A DNA stretch of 64,000 bases from Amia ocellicauda (Eukaryota > Chordata > Actinopteri > Amiiformes > Amiidae), in contig NC_089863.1 of the NCBI RefSeq assembly GCF_036373705.1, forward strand, positions 30,340,227 through 30,404,226, given 5' to 3'. Shown one piece after another: positions 22,023 through 35,796 of the stretch (the first letter of the stretch is position 1; every line of letters begins with the position of its first letter). The position numbers were made by a program, and so were the translations under genes. The notes beneath the pieces are model-generated. The model did no database searches, had not been told where the DNA came from, and saw nothing but the letters and a program-made list of their open reading frames with translations.

Positions 22023-24426
22023 AATTATCTTGTAATATTACGCCAGCGTGTAACATCTGAACAGCAACATTTTACTAGTGAGTCTTGAGCTCACTCTTAT
22101 AATACACCACAGCACCACAGTGCAGTCAATAAGCATCGCACGTTTGGTTGGATACAGAACTCCTTAAGCGTGATTAACACCCGGTACACTGTAAATCACC
22201 TGCCTTCTGCTAAAAACACCAGTAATGGGATTATCACTGTTTTAGGGCTACTGTAATCATACTGAGTTATAAAGGTTTTCATACTGTTCATTTGAAATTG
22301 TCATCGTGGCATTTATTTGGTTAATATACTGTATCAATGCATTGTATAATACTATATACCATATCTATAACACTTTTTAATATTTTAAAACCACACCATA
22401 AAGAATGCAACCATCTGGTGAAATCAATCGTATTGTGATTGCAAATATTGAAGGCACTTACATACATTTAACAGTCAAATATTTGTCACTATGGTATTGG
22501 ACTGTATGAAAACATTTCTGAAAAGTATTTGGAAAATGTATTATTTTTACTTACCCCAAGTTGACTGCATCGTTCCAGTTGTCTGAAAGTTGATAATTGT
22601 GGTAAGAATACGTATATTGATCTATTTGACCTTTACTTGAAAGTTTTACATCACTGAGGGCAGACGTTTGCGCAAAAGGAACCTCGGAGAGTCCGTGGAA
22701 CATAATTTATATATGTCCACTGAGGTTATATTTTGGAGATACCAATTATAATAATAATAATAAGAAATGATTTCAGTCAATATGTTCAAGTCCTTACACT
22801 GCCATAGACGTTTGCAGTTTGGGCTTTGTCAACTGACACGAGCAATGTAAATATATATTTTTCATAAATAAATTGAACAACGAAAACGTAGAGGATGTTT
22901 TTTTCCCCACAAGCTCTCTTGAAAATGTTTGCAGGTGCCACCTCTATGTCTTCCTCTGTGTTTGAGTCATTTAGAACTCAAACCGGACATGAAGAAATCA
23001 GGAGGTGGGGTCACAGACATATTGAAGATATTGAAGTGTATGTATTGATGTGTCTGCTGATACTGACAATCTCAGTTGAAAATCGCAGCACAGTTTTGGA
23101 AGCTCAAAGGTAAGAGGTTTATTGTTCTTGACTTTTCTTCATACAATATATACCTGACACATAGGAACCGAATTCGTTTTTAAGGTGGTGGCAAAAGATA
23201 ATGAAAAATGTTTTACTTTTTTTACATACCCTAGTTTACATACCTAGTTAGTGCTAAAGCCACAAAACTGAACTAGTATTTAGGCATAACATATAAAATT
23301 GTACTAAAAGCATTCATTACATAGGACTAAATGTTAATCATTAAATTAAGGAAGACGGTGTTGAATCTCAGAAATGTAATAGCTTCATATTTCGACTTCG
23401 AAGCTCCATTCACAACAGCAGGACATATTGAACACGTTTCACATTGAGTACTGTAGTAAATAATTAAGTATTTACTGATTATTTTCATTTAAAAAGTATA
23501 ACATATTTCTATTTTTTAATTTTTCAATATTTCCTGGGACATTTAAAACTTTAAGGTCCATCACAGTAAGGCTTGCATTTTGTGGTCCAAAGTCCGTACT
23601 ACAGCGACCAAGTGGTCCGGACCTCTGCACAGTTGCCTACACCACATAGAGTAAACTGGCATGTTTTTTTTTTTAGTTTTTTTTTGGAAACAGCTCATAA
23701 AAAACATTTTCTGTAAAATATGTTGTAGACTTGGGCAGACCCGATTTAGGGGGGCTATCCTTAATCGATGCGACGTCATTTTTTTCAATATAATTATGAT
23801 GGTTAAACACATTAAATGATTAAGCTTAGTTTTCTTACGTCTTTCTTCAAATCAATCCTAATTAAATTCCAAAAGTTAATACAGTGTTTGCGTTGAAGGT
23901 TAAGATTGTATATACATGAATTAGCATACATTAGTAAATATGTGCCATAATGGAGAAGCTGTAAACAAATTAAGAATTACACTTAAATACATTATATTAT
24001 CTATATGAATGTATAATACATTTCAAATTTCAGTGTGAATGGGTCTTAATGACGTGGGCAGCCTTAATGACTCAAACTGTCTGTCTCCGAGCTCACAGAC
24101 GCCCGATCACCTGTAGACAAGCAGACGTGAGCATAGACTGTAATCAGTGCATAGAATCGCCGTAATCACTGCACTTCAGCCCCATTTGAATGGTCCGTGT
24201 GGTCCCCCAGTAGCCGCATATGGGGTCGGTTAGATGATCACAAACGCATGTGTAGCGAGGGCTACTGGGTAATTGTGTAGCCAACTACCCCACTGAAGAC
24301 ACCACCTTCAGTTTAGGTTAAGTCCATTTTATTTTTTTATTATTATTATTATTTTATTTTGTATTATTATTTAATGTGACACTGGAGTTACGGCAAAACA
24401 ATGGAAGTTAATCTATAACAATACAA

Positions 24427-24597
24427 GTTTATTTTATTGTATTCACTTGTGTAAACTGGAATTTGTAAGATGTATTATGCAAATCTGAATTTGTAATGTT
24501 TGATGCCTTATACCTATTTTTTGCACTTTGTATATTTTGCACTTATATTTTGTAAGCCTGGATTTGGATTCTTGGGCGTCTGCCAAGAAATAATTAA
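24427..24597 (+). repeat. LINE/SINE 3' tail inside unit 2
   Basis: Counterpart of 16755-16925. Confidence 0.6.
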
Positions 24598-25066
24598 AAC
24601 TCCAGTGAGTAAAGGGACAAGGGATTGCAAATTAAAATGATAAAAGATTGAAATATTAAAACCATTAAAATAAAACAGTCAAATATAGGGGATACACATT
24701 TAGGCTCTGAAGCACCCTATCAATCAGGCTAGTCACTGCAAAAGTAACTGAGCCACCGCCTAAACCCACTTCCTCTTTTCTAGGCGCCTCCAGTGCTCCA
24801 TGCATGCTTTTCGCCTATTTTCAAATCCAATTCTACCTACAGATTTTGGCTGCATTACCACCACTACCCGCTACAGGCAGGGGTTCTAAGAGCACTGGAA
24901 TTGGCTTCAATAAATGTGGATAGGGATTCACCCAGCACAAACCATAAAATACACAATATAAAATACACCAATAAAATCATAATACAATAAAAGCTGCCAA
25001 AACCCCCACAAATGCTGCCCACTTCAAGACTTCCAATGAACACAAGAGTATTTTTCTCTTTGAGCT

Positions 25067-25074
25067 TATAAATA
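25067..25074 (+). promoter_or_regulatory. Candidate TATA box, rapunzel-like copy 2
   Basis: TATAAATA, identical in position and context to copy 1, 365 bp before the ATG. Confidence 0.35.
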
Positions 25075-25431
25075 TCCCTCCGTCAGTCTCTTGACTGTGT
25101 GGTTGGACATGATGCAGCAGCTTGGATAACAATATAAAACTGCTGGCTCAAACTGCGCTCATATCCATTTTATTAACTAATTCACTTGGGTAAAGTACTG
25201 AAAATGAACGTGGGGCCATTCAATGTATATGAGAAATACCTGACCTTATTTTAACTTTTAGCAATATAATCTCTTACCATTTGGAAGAAGCCCACTTTCA
25301 TTCTAATACTGCCCAACATTGAGATAGGTTGAGAAATAATTGTATTTTTTAATTGCGAATTTTTCTTTATACAGATACAGACTTCCCACAAACCATTTTT
25401 CTGCCTGATAAAATTTACAGTTGAAGCACAA

Positions 25432-26544
25432 ATGGCCGCACAACAACTAGTGGAAGATGTGTTTCTAAACTATGGCAAAGAGTTTTTAAGCTTCAGCTGT
25501 GACAAGATGCTGGAGATGGTTACACTGGCCCTGAATGGCGAGCAGAATGTAAAAGGAAAGTTTGCAAAGGAGGAGCTTAAGAAGGTCATGGACAGGCTGG
25601 AGGTCATTTATGAGGAGATCGGCATGGAGGCAAAAAAGAGTTACATGGATGTGCGCTTCTTCCAGGTGGAGCAAAATCTGATCAACCAGTTTCGCAAGTA
25701 CATGGAATTCCTGTACGCCTCACCTGAGACCAAAGACACAAGGAAGGACCTCTTCCTGACACACTTCAGTGAAGTGCAGGGGGAGAAAAACCTCCACACT
25801 CTGTATGATAATCTGGGTTCCATTCTGGACACTGTGCTCCAATATGAGAATAAGAGTCGGAAACCCTTGGAAGAATACTGTAAGGGGATGGAGAAGCTCT
25901 TCAGTGTGGGCATCATTGCCTTACTTGGTCATGCTGCCCTGAAGGGGGACCTCAAGGAATCGCTGCTGAAGGAGTGGGGGGAGAAGATGAAGGTGGTGCA
26001 GGTGAGGTTGAATGCTGTTGTGGAAGACTGCATCAACAGCTTCCCCGAGCAGGCCAAGATCGACACTGGCAAGATGATGAAGTCCAAGGGAAACAAGACC
26101 AACCAGCAACTGGCCAACCAAGTGTTGGAATTCCTCAGGAATAAGTACTACTGGGTCAGCTGGTCTGTGCGTATCTTCAACACCCCAAATAAGTTCCATT
26201 ACTTTCAAGGGGAAAGTATGTTCAAGTTGCCAGAAGAAGACAGCAACATCAATGTGGTGGTTTCCTACAGTGCCAGTCAGGAGCCAGTCAAAAAGGTTAA
26301 GATCAGAGAGCTGATTGAGGAGAAGTCCAAACTGGAATCACTGGCTGAGAAGCTCTCTAGTAATCTGAGCCCCAGTGTCATCCACATCATTAAAAATCCC
26401 AAAGATCTCGCCTACTCCTGGAGCTTCACTGATGAGCTGCAGTACATAGAGCATCACGATAAAGTGTTTGTCTGCATTCACGCCACCCATCAACCCACTG
26501 TTTCAACTAAATCCAGCAGTGTGAGAGGTGGTAAAATACAGTGA
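25432..26544 (+). CDS. Rapunzel-like protein with C-terminal extension, copy 2
   Basis: 370 residues, identical to copies 1 and 3. It has the rapunzel-like core (residues 1-200, hydrophobic helix 156-170) and a C-terminal extension of 170 residues. The splice acceptor, start context and Tc1-supplied final codon and stop (CAG TGA at 26539-26544) are all conserved. With unchanged upstream sequence, this copy should be expressed like the others if the promoter lies within the unit. Identity at the protein level means the sequence gives no sign of divergence in function between copies. Confidence 0.85.
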   Translation: MAAQQLVEDVFLNYGKEFLSFSCDKMLEMVTLALNGEQNVKGKFAKEELKKVMDRLEVIYEEIGMEAKKSYMDVRFFQVEQNLINQFRKYMEFLYASPETKDTRKDLFLTHFSEVQGEKNLHTLYDNLGSILDTVLQYENKSRKPLEEYCKGMEKLFSVGIIALLGHAALKGDLKESLLKEWGEKMKVVQVRLNAVVEDCINSFPEQAKIDTGKMMKSKGNKTNQQLANQVLEFLRNKYYWVSWSVRIFNTPNKFHYFQGESMFKLPEEDSNINVVVSYSASQEPVKKVKIRELIEEKSKLESLAEKLSSNLSPSVIHIIKNPKDLAYSWSFTDELQYIEHHDKVFVCIHATHQPTVSTKSSSVRGGKIQ

Positions 26545-28126
26545 GGAAAAAAAGTATTTGATCCCCTGCTAATTTTGTACGTTTGCCAACTGACAAAGAA
26601 ATGATCAGTCTATAATTTTAATGGTAGGTGTATTTTAACAGTGAGAGACAGAATAACAACAAAAAAATCCAGAAAAACGCATTTCAAAAAAGTTATAAAT
26701 TGATTTGCATGTTAATGAGGGAAATAAGTATTTGACCCCTTCGACTTAGTACTTGGTGGCAAAACCCTTGTTGGCAATCACAGAGGTCAGATGTTTCTTG
26801 TAGTTGGCCACCAGGTTTGCACACATCTCAGGAGGGATTTTGTCCCACTCCTCTTTGCAGATCCTCTCCAAGTCATTAAGGTTTCGACTCTGACGTTTGG
26901 CAACTCGAACCTTCAGCTCCCTCCACAGATTTTCTATGGGATTAAGGTCTGGACACTGGCTAGGCCACTCCAGGACCTCAATGTGCTTCTTCTTGAGCCA
27001 CTTCTTTGTTGCCTTGGCTGTGTGTTTTGGGTCATTGTCATGCTGGAATACCCATCCATGACCCATTTTCAATGCCCTGGCTGAGGAAAGGAGGTTCTCA
27101 CCCAAGATTTGATGGTACATGGCCCTGTCCATCGTCCATTTGATGCGGTGCAGTTGTCCTGTCCCCTTAGCAGAAAAACACCCCCAAAGCATAATGTTTC
27201 CACCTCCATGTTTGACGGTGGGGATGGTGTTCTTGGGGTCATTCCTCCTCCTCCAAACACGGCGAGTTGAGTTGATGCCAAAGAGCTCGATTTTGGTCTC
27301 ATCTGACCACAACACTTTCACCCAGTTCTCCTCTGAATCATTCAGATGTTCATTGGCAAACTTCAGACGGGCCTGTACATGTGCTTTCTTGAGCAGGGGG
27401 ACCTTGCGGGCGCTGCAGGATTTCAGTCCTTCACGACGTAGTGTGTTACCAATTGTTTTCTTGGTGACTATGGTCCCAGCTGCCTTGAGATCATTAACAA
27501 GATCCTCCTGTGTAGTTCTGGGCTGATTCCTCACCGTTCTCATGATCATTGAAACTCCACGAGGTGAGATCTTGTATGGAGCCCCAGACCGAGGGAGACT
27601 GACGGTTATTTTGTGTTTCTTCCATTTGCGAATAATCGCACCAACTGTTGTCACCTTCTCACCAAGCTGCTTGGCGATGGTTTTGTAGCCCATTCCAGCC
27701 TTGTGTAGGTCTACAGTCTTGTCCCTGACATCCTTGGACAGCTCTTTGGTCTTGGCCATGGTGGAGAGTTTGGAATCTGATTGATTGATTGCTTCTGTGG
27801 ACAGGTGTCTTTTATACAGGTAACGAGCTGAGATTAGGAGCACTCCCTTTAAGAGAGTGCTCCTAATCTCAGCTCGTTACCTGTATAAAAGACAGCTGGG
27901 AGCCAGAAATCTTGCTGATTGATAGGGGATCAAATACTTATTTCCCTCATTAACATGCAAATCAATGTATAACTGTTTTGAAATAGATTTTTCTGGATTT
28001 TTTTGTTGTTATTCTGTCTCTCACTGTTAAAATACACCTACCATTAAAATTATAGACTGATAATTTCTTTGTCAGTGGGCAAATGTACAAAATCAGTAGG
28101 GGATCAAATACTTTTTTCCCTCACTG
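26539..28126 (-). mobile_element. Tc1-like transposon, copy 2
   Basis: 1,588 bp between TA dinucleotides, with the same inverted and direct repeats and 39-bp hairpin (27807-27893) as copy 1, and one base longer because the transposase frame is intact. It was carried here by the tandem duplication, not by a new transposition, since it has the same site and flanks. Confidence 0.95.
26746..27759 (-). CDS. Tc1-like transposase, intact, copy 2
   Basis: 337 residues from ATG 27759 (MAKTKELSK). An in-frame ATG 28 codons upstream lies inside the hairpin region and is less likely. The paired N-terminal helix-turn-helix region comes first ([17 protein letters not shown] and [15 protein letters not shown]). 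Between the halves is a basic stretch ([18 protein letters not shown]). The DDE core follows: VLWSDETK, the glycine-rich [22 protein letters not shown] and [11 protein letters not shown]. The length matches active Tc1 transposases (about 340). It would bind the terminal repeats in the nucleus and catalyse cut-and-paste into TA. No disabling change is visible, but activity is untested. Confidence 0.9.
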   Translation of the reverse strand: MAKTKELSKDVRDKTVDLHKAGMGYKTIAKQLGEKVTTVGAIIRKWKKHKITVSLPRSGAPYKISPRGVSMIMRTVRNQPRTTQEDLVNDLKAAGTIVTKKTIGNTLRREGLKSCSARKVPLLKKAHVQARLKFANEHLNDSEENWVKVLWSDETKIELFGINSTRRVWRRRNDPKNTIPTVKHGGGNIMLWGCFSAKGTGQLHRIKWTMDRAMYHQILGENLLSSARALKMGHGWVFQHDNDPKHTAKATKKWLKKKHIEVLEWPSQCPDLNPIENLWRELKVRVAKRQSRNLNDLERICKEEWDKIPPEMCANLVANYKKHLTSVIANKGFATKY

Positions 28127-29630
28127 TATAAGTCTGATCCGATGTTACAGAATCCAACTGTACCTTTTGCTCAAATTATTATGCACATTTGTATTCAATG
28201 GGGAGGGAAATGGTGTTAAAAAAGCAAAAAAATGAACCAAGAATTTTATCTGATGTGTATGTGCTAAACTTCAGGAGTGGCTTTAAAATGTTTTGTGATG
28301 GATCAATTAGATTTTTAACTTATTTTAAGTACAAGTTGCATCACAATCTTGTATATATGTTGCAAAATCTTTCTGTGTTGAAATCAGATCAAATTCAGCT
28401 TTAATACAAAAGATGTATTTTTTCAAGTAGCTAACCTACCTAATAATTGAAACCAAATTGCTCTCTAGTAAAGGTTAATTTCTGCTTGGTAATAGGATAA
28501 TTGATTCTGAGCTGATTGCAATCAACACATATAAGGCCACTGTGCTTTCTTAGTATTTTAATAAAAACAATGAATACAGGAAGTTTTCTGTTTTGTTATC
28601 CTGGTTATATTCCAAGTTTGAAAGGATATTATGAAGCTTTGAACAAAATAAACAATTTTGCAGAATGCAATTGTATTGCAACAAATATTTTGTTTTCCGT
28701 CCCTTCTGTATTCTCATCCTTTGTGATACACCTGAGTACAGTTTGTTTATATTCAATTATCAAAATCATTTCACTGCAGCCTGAGCCGACTCACCATGAG
28801 AAAATACACTCAAATACAATTATAAAACAAACAAACAAACAAATTAGGTGTTAATAATACTTCTAATTTCATTTGAAGAACAAGGCATTTCCACAGACAA
28901 GTGGTGAGGAACCCTAGTTCTGGAGGGCCAATGGAACAAAAAACAAAAGTCACATCTCTTGACATCTTCAAGTCAGTTTTCACAGTCAGCTCCAGATCTG
29001 AATGATCAATACAGTTTTCCATTTACTAGACTCCAGGCACTGTTGAAGAATGTCTGGTGTGTTTTTTTTTTGTTTGTTTTTTTACTTCTCCACAAACACA
29101 GAAAAACTACAGAATTCAATAATGTTTCAGGATCGTTAATGCAGATTTAATTATCATCATTTTCAATATCATTATTTATGACCTGTGATAATGGGATTAA
29201 AGGGCACTGCCATTTTGTAATTACTGCAATCTCGTTTTCAACGGAGTAAATATATATCTCAAATAATGAGTACCATGGACAGCTCTTAAACGAAGTTTAA
29301 GTTTTGAGTCTGAGAGTTAGTACTTTGCTCTGTACTTCATTGCGTAGTAGCTAGTACGGTACTATCTCGGGATCATTCGCTGCCGGCCCAGTCAATGAAT
29401 ATTACATTTAATTTAATAGAGTAAAGCACTCCTTGTTCTCAGCCTTTCCCAGCATAATGGAGAGCAGGCTTTATACTCTGAGTCTACACTCTAAAGTGCT
29501 GGGTTATATATGTATATATATATAAAGTATTGGATGCGTTAAATATGTATAGGACAGGTTTGGGAAAATGTCCCAGATGTGGTATATATGCTAGGAATTG
29601 CATAGCCTATTGTGATTCATACCTTCTACA

Positions 29631-29690
<60 letters not shown>
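29631..29690. repeat. AAT microsatellite between units 2 and 3
   Basis: 20 perfect AAT repeats with the same flanks as the junction at 21958-22020. Confidence 0.95.
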
Positions 29691-29692
<2 letters not shown>

Positions 29693-32096
29693 AATTATCT
29701 TGTAATATTACGCCAGCGTGTAACATCTGAACAGCAACATTTTACTAGTGAGTCTTGAGCTCACTCTTATAATACACCACAGCACCACAGTGCAGTCAAT
29801 AAGCATCGCACGTTTGGTTGGATACAGAACTCCTTAAGCGTGATTAACACCCGGTACACTGTAAATCACCTGCCTTCTGCTAAAAACACCAGTAATGGGA
29901 TTATCACTGTTTTAGGGCTACTGTAATCATACTGAGTTATAAAGGTTTTCATACTGTTCATTTGAAATTGTCATCGTGGCATTTATTTGGTTAATATACT
30001 GTATCAATGCATTGTATAATACTATATACCATATCTATAACACTTTTTAATATTTTAAAACCACACCATAAAGAATGCAACCATCTGGTGAAATCAATCG
30101 TATTGTGATTGCAAATATTGAAGGCACTTACATACATTTAACAGTCAAATATTTGTCACTATGGTATTGGACTGTATGAAAACATTTCTGAAAAGTATTT
30201 GGAAAATGTATTATTTTTACTTACCCCAAGTTGACTGCATCGTTCCAGTTGTCTGAAAGTTGATAATTGTGGTAAGAATACGTATATTGATCTATTTGAC
30301 CTTTACTTGAAAGTTTTACATCACTGAGGGCAGACGTTTGCGCAAAAGGAACCTCGGAGAGTCCGTGGAACATAATTTATATATGTCCACTGAGGTTATA
30401 TTTTGGAGATACCAATTATAATAATAATAATAAGAAATGATTTCAGTCAATATGTTCAAGTCCTTACACTGCCATAGACGTTTGCAGTTTGGGCTTTGTC
30501 AACTGACACGAGCAATGTAAATATATATTTTTCATAAATAAATTGAACAACGAAAACGTAGAGGATGTTTTTTTCCCCACAAGCTCTCTTGAAAATGTTT
30601 GCAGGTGCCACCTCTATGTCTTCCTCTGTGTTTGAGTCATTTAGAACTCAAACCGGACATGAAGAAGTCAGGAGGTGGGGTCACAGACATATTGAAGATA
30701 TTGAAGTGTATGTATTGATGTGTCTGCTGATACTGACAATCTCAGTTGAAAATCGCAGCACAGTTTTGGAAGCTCAAAGGTAAGAGGTTTATTGTTCTTG
30801 ACTTTTCTTCATACAATATATACCTGACACATAGGAACCGAATTCGTTTTTAAGGTGGTGGCAAAAGATAATGAAAAATGTTTTACTTTTTTTACATACC
30901 CTAGTTTACATACCTAGTTAGTGCTAAAGCCACAAAACTGAACTAGTATTTAGGCATAACATATAAAATTGTACTAAAAGCATTCATTACATAGGACTAA
31001 ATGTTAATCATTAAATTAAGGAAGACGGTGTTGAATCTCAGAAATGTAATAGCTTCATATTTCGACTTCGAAGCTCCATTCACAACAGCAGGACATATTG
31101 AACACGTTTCACATTGAGTACTGTAGTAAATAATTAAGTATTTACTGATTATTTTCATTTAAAAAGTATAACATATTTCTATTTTTTAATTTTTCAATAT
31201 TTCCTGGGACATTTAAAACTTTAAGGTCCATCACAGTAAGGCTTGCATTTTGTGGTCCAAAGTCCGTACTACAGCGACCAAGTGGTCCGGACCTCTGCAC
31301 AGTTGCCTACACCACATAGAGTAAACTGGCATGTTTTTTTTTTTAGTTTTTTTTTGGAAACAGCTCATAAAAAACATTTTCTGTAAAATATGTTGTAGAC
31401 TTGGGCAGACCCGATTTAGGGGGGCTATCCTTAATCGATGCGACGTCATTTTTTTCAATATAATTATGATGGTTAAACACATTAAATGATTAAGCTTAGT
31501 TTTCTTACGTCTTTCTTCAAATCAATCCTAATTAAATTCCAAAAGTTAATACAGTGTTTGCGTTGAAGGTTAAGATTGTATATACATGAATTAGCATACA
31601 TTAGTAAATATGTGCCATAATGGAGAAGCTGTAAACAAATTAAGAATTACACTTAAATACATTATATTATCTATATGAATGTATAATACATTTCAAATTT
31701 CAGTGTGAATGGGTCTTAATGACGTGGGCAGCCTTAATGACTCAAACTGTCTGTCTCCGAGCTCACAGACGCCCGATCACCTGTAGACAAGCAGACGTGA
31801 GCATAGACTGTAATCAGTGCATAGAATCGCCGTAATCACTGCACTTCAGCCCCATTTGAATGGTCCGTGTGGTCCCCCAGTAGCCGCATATGGGGTCGGT
31901 TAGATGATCACAAACGCATGTGTAGCGAGGGCTACTGGGTAATTGTGTAGCCAACTACCCCACTGAAGACACCACCTTCAGTTTAGGTTAAGTCCATTTT
32001 ATTTTTTTATTATTATTATTATTTTATTTTGTATTATTATTTAATGTGACACTGGAGTTACGGCAAAACAATGGAAGTTAATCTATAACAATACAA

Positions 32097-32267
32097 GTTT
32101 ATTTTATTGTATTCACTTGTGTAAACTGGAATTTGTAAGATGTATTATGCAAATCTGAATTTGTAATGTTTGATGCCTTATACCTATTTTTTGCACTTTG
32201 TATATTTTGCACTTATATTTTGTAAGCCTGGATTTGGATTCTTGGGCGTCTGCCAAGAAATAATTAA
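32097..32267 (+). repeat. LINE/SINE 3' tail inside unit 3
   Basis: Counterpart of 16755-16925. Confidence 0.6.
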
Positions 32268-32736
32268 AACTCCAGTGAGTAAAGGGACAAGGGATTGCAA
32301 ATTAAAATGATAAAAGATTGAAATATTAAAACCATTAAAATAAAACAGTCAAATATAGGGGATACACATTTAGGCTCTGAAGCACCCTATCAATCAGGCT
32401 AGTCACTGCAAAAGTAACTGAGCCACCGCCTAAACCCACTTCCTCTTTTCTAGGCGCCTCCAGTGCTCCATGCATGCTTTTCGCCTATTTTCAAATCCAA
32501 TTCTACCTACAGATTTTGGCTGCATTACCACCACTACCCGCTACAGGCAGGGGTTCTAAGAGCACTGGAATTGGCTTCAATAAATGTGGATAGGGATTCA
32601 CCCAGCACAAACCATAAAATACACAATATAAAATACACCAATAAAATCATAATACAATAAAAGCTGCCAAAACCCCCACAAATGCTGCCCACTTCAAGAC
32701 TTCCAATGAACACAAGAGTATTTTTCTCTTTGAGCT

Positions 32737-32744
32737 TATAAATA
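32737..32744 (+). promoter_or_regulatory. Candidate TATA box, rapunzel-like copy 3
   Basis: TATAAATA, identical in position and context to copies 1 and 2. Confidence 0.35.
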
Positions 32745-33101
32745 TCCCTCCGTCAGTCTCTTGACTGTGTGGTTGGACATGATGCAGCAGCTTGGATAAC
32801 AATATAAAACTGCTGGCTCAAACTGCGCTCATATCCATTTTATTAACTAATTCACTTGGGTAAAGTACTGAAAATGAACGTGGGGCCATTCAATGTATAT
32901 GAGAAATACCTGACCTTATTTTAACTTTTAGCAATATAATCTCTTACCATTTGGAAGAAGCCCACTTTCATTCTAATACTGCCCAACATTGAGATAGGTT
33001 GAGAAATAATTGTATTTTTTAATTGCGAATTTTTCTTTATACAGATACAGACTTCCCACAAACCATTTTTCTGCCTGATAAAATTTACAGTTGAAGCACA
33101 A

Positions 33102-34214
33102 ATGGCCGCACAACAACTAGTGGAAGATGTGTTTCTAAACTATGGCAAAGAGTTTTTAAGCTTCAGCTGTGACAAGATGCTGGAGATGGTTACACTGGCC
33201 CTGAATGGCGAGCAGAATGTAAAAGGAAAGTTTGCAAAGGAGGAGCTTAAGAAGGTCATGGACAGGCTGGAGGTCATTTATGAGGAGATCGGCATGGAGG
33301 CAAAAAAGAGTTACATGGATGTGCGCTTCTTCCAGGTGGAGCAAAATCTGATCAACCAGTTTCGCAAGTACATGGAATTCCTGTACGCCTCACCTGAGAC
33401 CAAAGACACAAGGAAGGACCTCTTCCTGACACACTTCAGTGAAGTGCAGGGGGAGAAAAACCTCCACACTCTGTATGATAATCTGGGTTCCATTCTGGAC
33501 ACTGTGCTCCAATATGAGAATAAGAGTCGGAAACCCTTGGAAGAATACTGTAAGGGGATGGAGAAGCTCTTCAGTGTGGGCATCATTGCCTTACTTGGTC
33601 ATGCTGCCCTGAAGGGGGACCTCAAGGAATCGCTGCTGAAGGAGTGGGGGGAGAAGATGAAGGTGGTGCAGGTGAGGTTGAATGCTGTTGTGGAAGACTG
33701 CATCAACAGCTTCCCCGAGCAGGCCAAGATCGACACTGGCAAGATGATGAAGTCCAAGGGAAACAAGACCAACCAGCAACTGGCCAACCAAGTGTTGGAA
33801 TTCCTCAGGAATAAGTACTACTGGGTCAGCTGGTCTGTGCGTATCTTCAACACCCCAAATAAGTTCCATTACTTTCAAGGGGAAAGTATGTTCAAGTTGC
33901 CAGAAGAAGACAGCAACATCAATGTGGTGGTTTCCTACAGTGCCAGTCAGGAGCCAGTCAAAAAGGTTAAGATCAGAGAGCTGATTGAGGAGAAGTCCAA
34001 ACTGGAATCACTGGCTGAGAAGCTCTCTAGTAATCTGAGCCCCAGTGTCATCCACATCATTAAAAATCCCAAAGATCTCGCCTACTCCTGGAGCTTCACT
34101 GATGAGCTGCAGTACATAGAGCATCACGATAAAGTGTTTGTCTGCATTCACGCCACCCATCAACCCACTGTTTCAACTAAATCCAGCAGTGTGAGAGGTG
34201 GTAAAATACAGTGA
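33102..34214 (+). CDS. Rapunzel-like protein with C-terminal extension, copy 3
   Basis: 370 residues, identical to copies 1 and 2, with the same acceptor and start context and the same Tc1-derived terminal glutamine and TGA (34209-34214). See copy 1 for the domain layout. Three identical genes in direct orientation suggest either recent dosage amplification or an assembly duplication. Confidence 0.85.
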   Translation: MAAQQLVEDVFLNYGKEFLSFSCDKMLEMVTLALNGEQNVKGKFAKEELKKVMDRLEVIYEEIGMEAKKSYMDVRFFQVEQNLINQFRKYMEFLYASPETKDTRKDLFLTHFSEVQGEKNLHTLYDNLGSILDTVLQYENKSRKPLEEYCKGMEKLFSVGIIALLGHAALKGDLKESLLKEWGEKMKVVQVRLNAVVEDCINSFPEQAKIDTGKMMKSKGNKTNQQLANQVLEFLRNKYYWVSWSVRIFNTPNKFHYFQGESMFKLPEEDSNINVVVSYSASQEPVKKVKIRELIEEKSKLESLAEKLSSNLSPSVIHIIKNPKDLAYSWSFTDELQYIEHHDKVFVCIHATHQPTVSTKSSSVRGGKIQ

Positions 34215-35796
34215 GGAAAAAAAGTATTTGATCCCCTGCTAATTTTGTACGTTTGCCAACTGACAAAGAAATGATCAGTCTATAATTTTAATGGTAGGTG
34301 TATTTTAACAGTGAGAGACAGAATAACAACAAAAAAATCCAGAAAAACGCATTTCAAAAAAGTTATAAATTGATTTGCATGTTAATGAGGGAAATAAGTA
34401 TTTGACCCCTTCGACTTAGTACTTGGTGGCAAAACCCTTGTTGGCAATCACAGAGGTCAGATGTTTCTTGTAGTTGGCCACCAGGTTTGCACACATCTCA
34501 GGAGGGATTTTGTCCCACTCCTCTTTGCAGATCCTCTCCAAGTCATTAAGGTTTCGACTCTGACGTTTGGCAACTCGAACCTTCAGCTCCCTCCACAGAT
34601 TTTCTATGGGATTAAGGTCTGGACACTGGCTAGGCCACTCCAGGACCTCAATGTGCTTCTTCTTGAGCCACTTCTTTGTTGCCTTGGCTGTGTGTTTTGG
34701 GTCATTGTCATGCTGGAATACCCATCCATGACCCATTTTCAATGCCCTGGCTGAGGAAAGGAGGTTCTCACCCAAGATTTGATGGTACATGGCCCTGTCC
34801 ATCGTCCATTTGATGCGGTGCAGTTGTCCTGTCCCCTTAGCAGAAAAACACCCCCAAAGCATAATGTTTCCACCTCCATGTTTGACGGTGGGGATGGTGT
34901 TCTTGGGGTCATTCCTCCTCCTCCAAACACGGCGAGTTGAGTTGATGCCAAAGAGCTCGATTTTGGTCTCATCTGACCACAACACTTTCACCCAGTTCTC
35001 CTCTGAATCATTCAGATGTTCATTGGCAAACTTCAGACGGGCCTGTACATGTGCTTTCTTGAGCAGGGGGACCTTGCGGGCGCTGCAGGATTTCAGTCCT
35101 TCACGACGTAGTGTGTTACCAATTGTTTTCTTGGTGACTATGGTCCCAGCTGCCTTGAGATCATTAACAAGATCCTCCTGTGTAGTTCTGGGCTGATTCC
35201 TCACCGTTCTCATGATCATTGAAACTCCACGAGGTGAGATCTTGTATGGAGCCCCAGACCGAGGGAGACTGACGGTTATTTTGTGTTTCTTCCATTTGCG
35301 AATAATCGCACCAACTGTTGTCACCTTCTCACCAAGCTGCTTGGCGATGGTTTTGTAGCCCATTCCAGCCTTGTGTAGGTCTACAGTCTTGTCCCTGACA
35401 TCCTTGGACAGCTCTTTGGTCTTGGCCATGGTGGAGAGTTTGGAATCTGATTGATTGATTGCTTCTGTGGACAGGTGTCTTTTATACAGGTAACGAGCTG
35501 AGATTAGGAGCACTCCCTTTAAGAGAGTGCTCCTAATCTCAGCTCGTTACCTGTATAAAAGACAGCTGGGAGCCAGAAATCTTGCTGATTGATAGGGGAT
35601 CAAATACTTATTTCCCTCATTAACATGCAAATCAATGTATAACTGTTTTGAAATAGATTTTTCTGGATTTTTTTGTTGTTATTCTGTCTCTCACTGTTAA
35701 AATACACCTACCATTAAAATTATAGACTGATAATTTCTTTGTCAGTGGGCAAATGTACAAAATCAGTAGGGGATCAAATACTTTTTTCCCTCACTG
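34209..35796 (-). mobile_element. Tc1-like transposon, copy 3
   Basis: 1,588 bp between TA dinucleotides, matching copy 2, including the perfect hairpin (35477-35563). Confidence 0.95.
34416..35429 (-). CDS. Tc1-like transposase, intact, copy 3
   Basis: 337 residues from ATG 35429, the same protein as copy 2, with both DNA-binding halves and the full DDE set ([27 protein letters not shown]). It could supply transposase for the three terminal-repeat pairs in this array. It is transcribed towards the rapunzel-like gene, so its minus-strand transcript would converge with that gene's + strand transcript. Confidence 0.9.
   Translation of the reverse strand: MAKTKELSKDVRDKTVDLHKAGMGYKTIAKQLGEKVTTVGAIIRKWKKHKITVSLPRSGAPYKISPRGVSMIMRTVRNQPRTTQEDLVNDLKAAGTIVTKKTIGNTLRREGLKSCSARKVPLLKKAHVQARLKFANEHLNDSEENWVKVLWSDETKIELFGINSTRRVWRRRNDPKNTIPTVKHGGGNIMLWGCFSAKGTGQLHRIKWTMDRAMYHQILGENLLSSARALKMGHGWVFQHDNDPKHTAKATKKWLKKKHIEVLEWPSQCPDLNPIENLWRELKVRVAKRQSRNLNDLERICKEEWDKIPPEMCANLVANYKKHLTSVIANKGFATKY

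Larger units (their letters stand above)
22021..29690. repeat. 7.67-kb tandem unit, copy 2
   Basis: Same contents and order as copy 1. It carries A at 22997 where copies 1 and 3 have G, and an intact transposase. Its AAT run has 20 units. Confidence 0.95.
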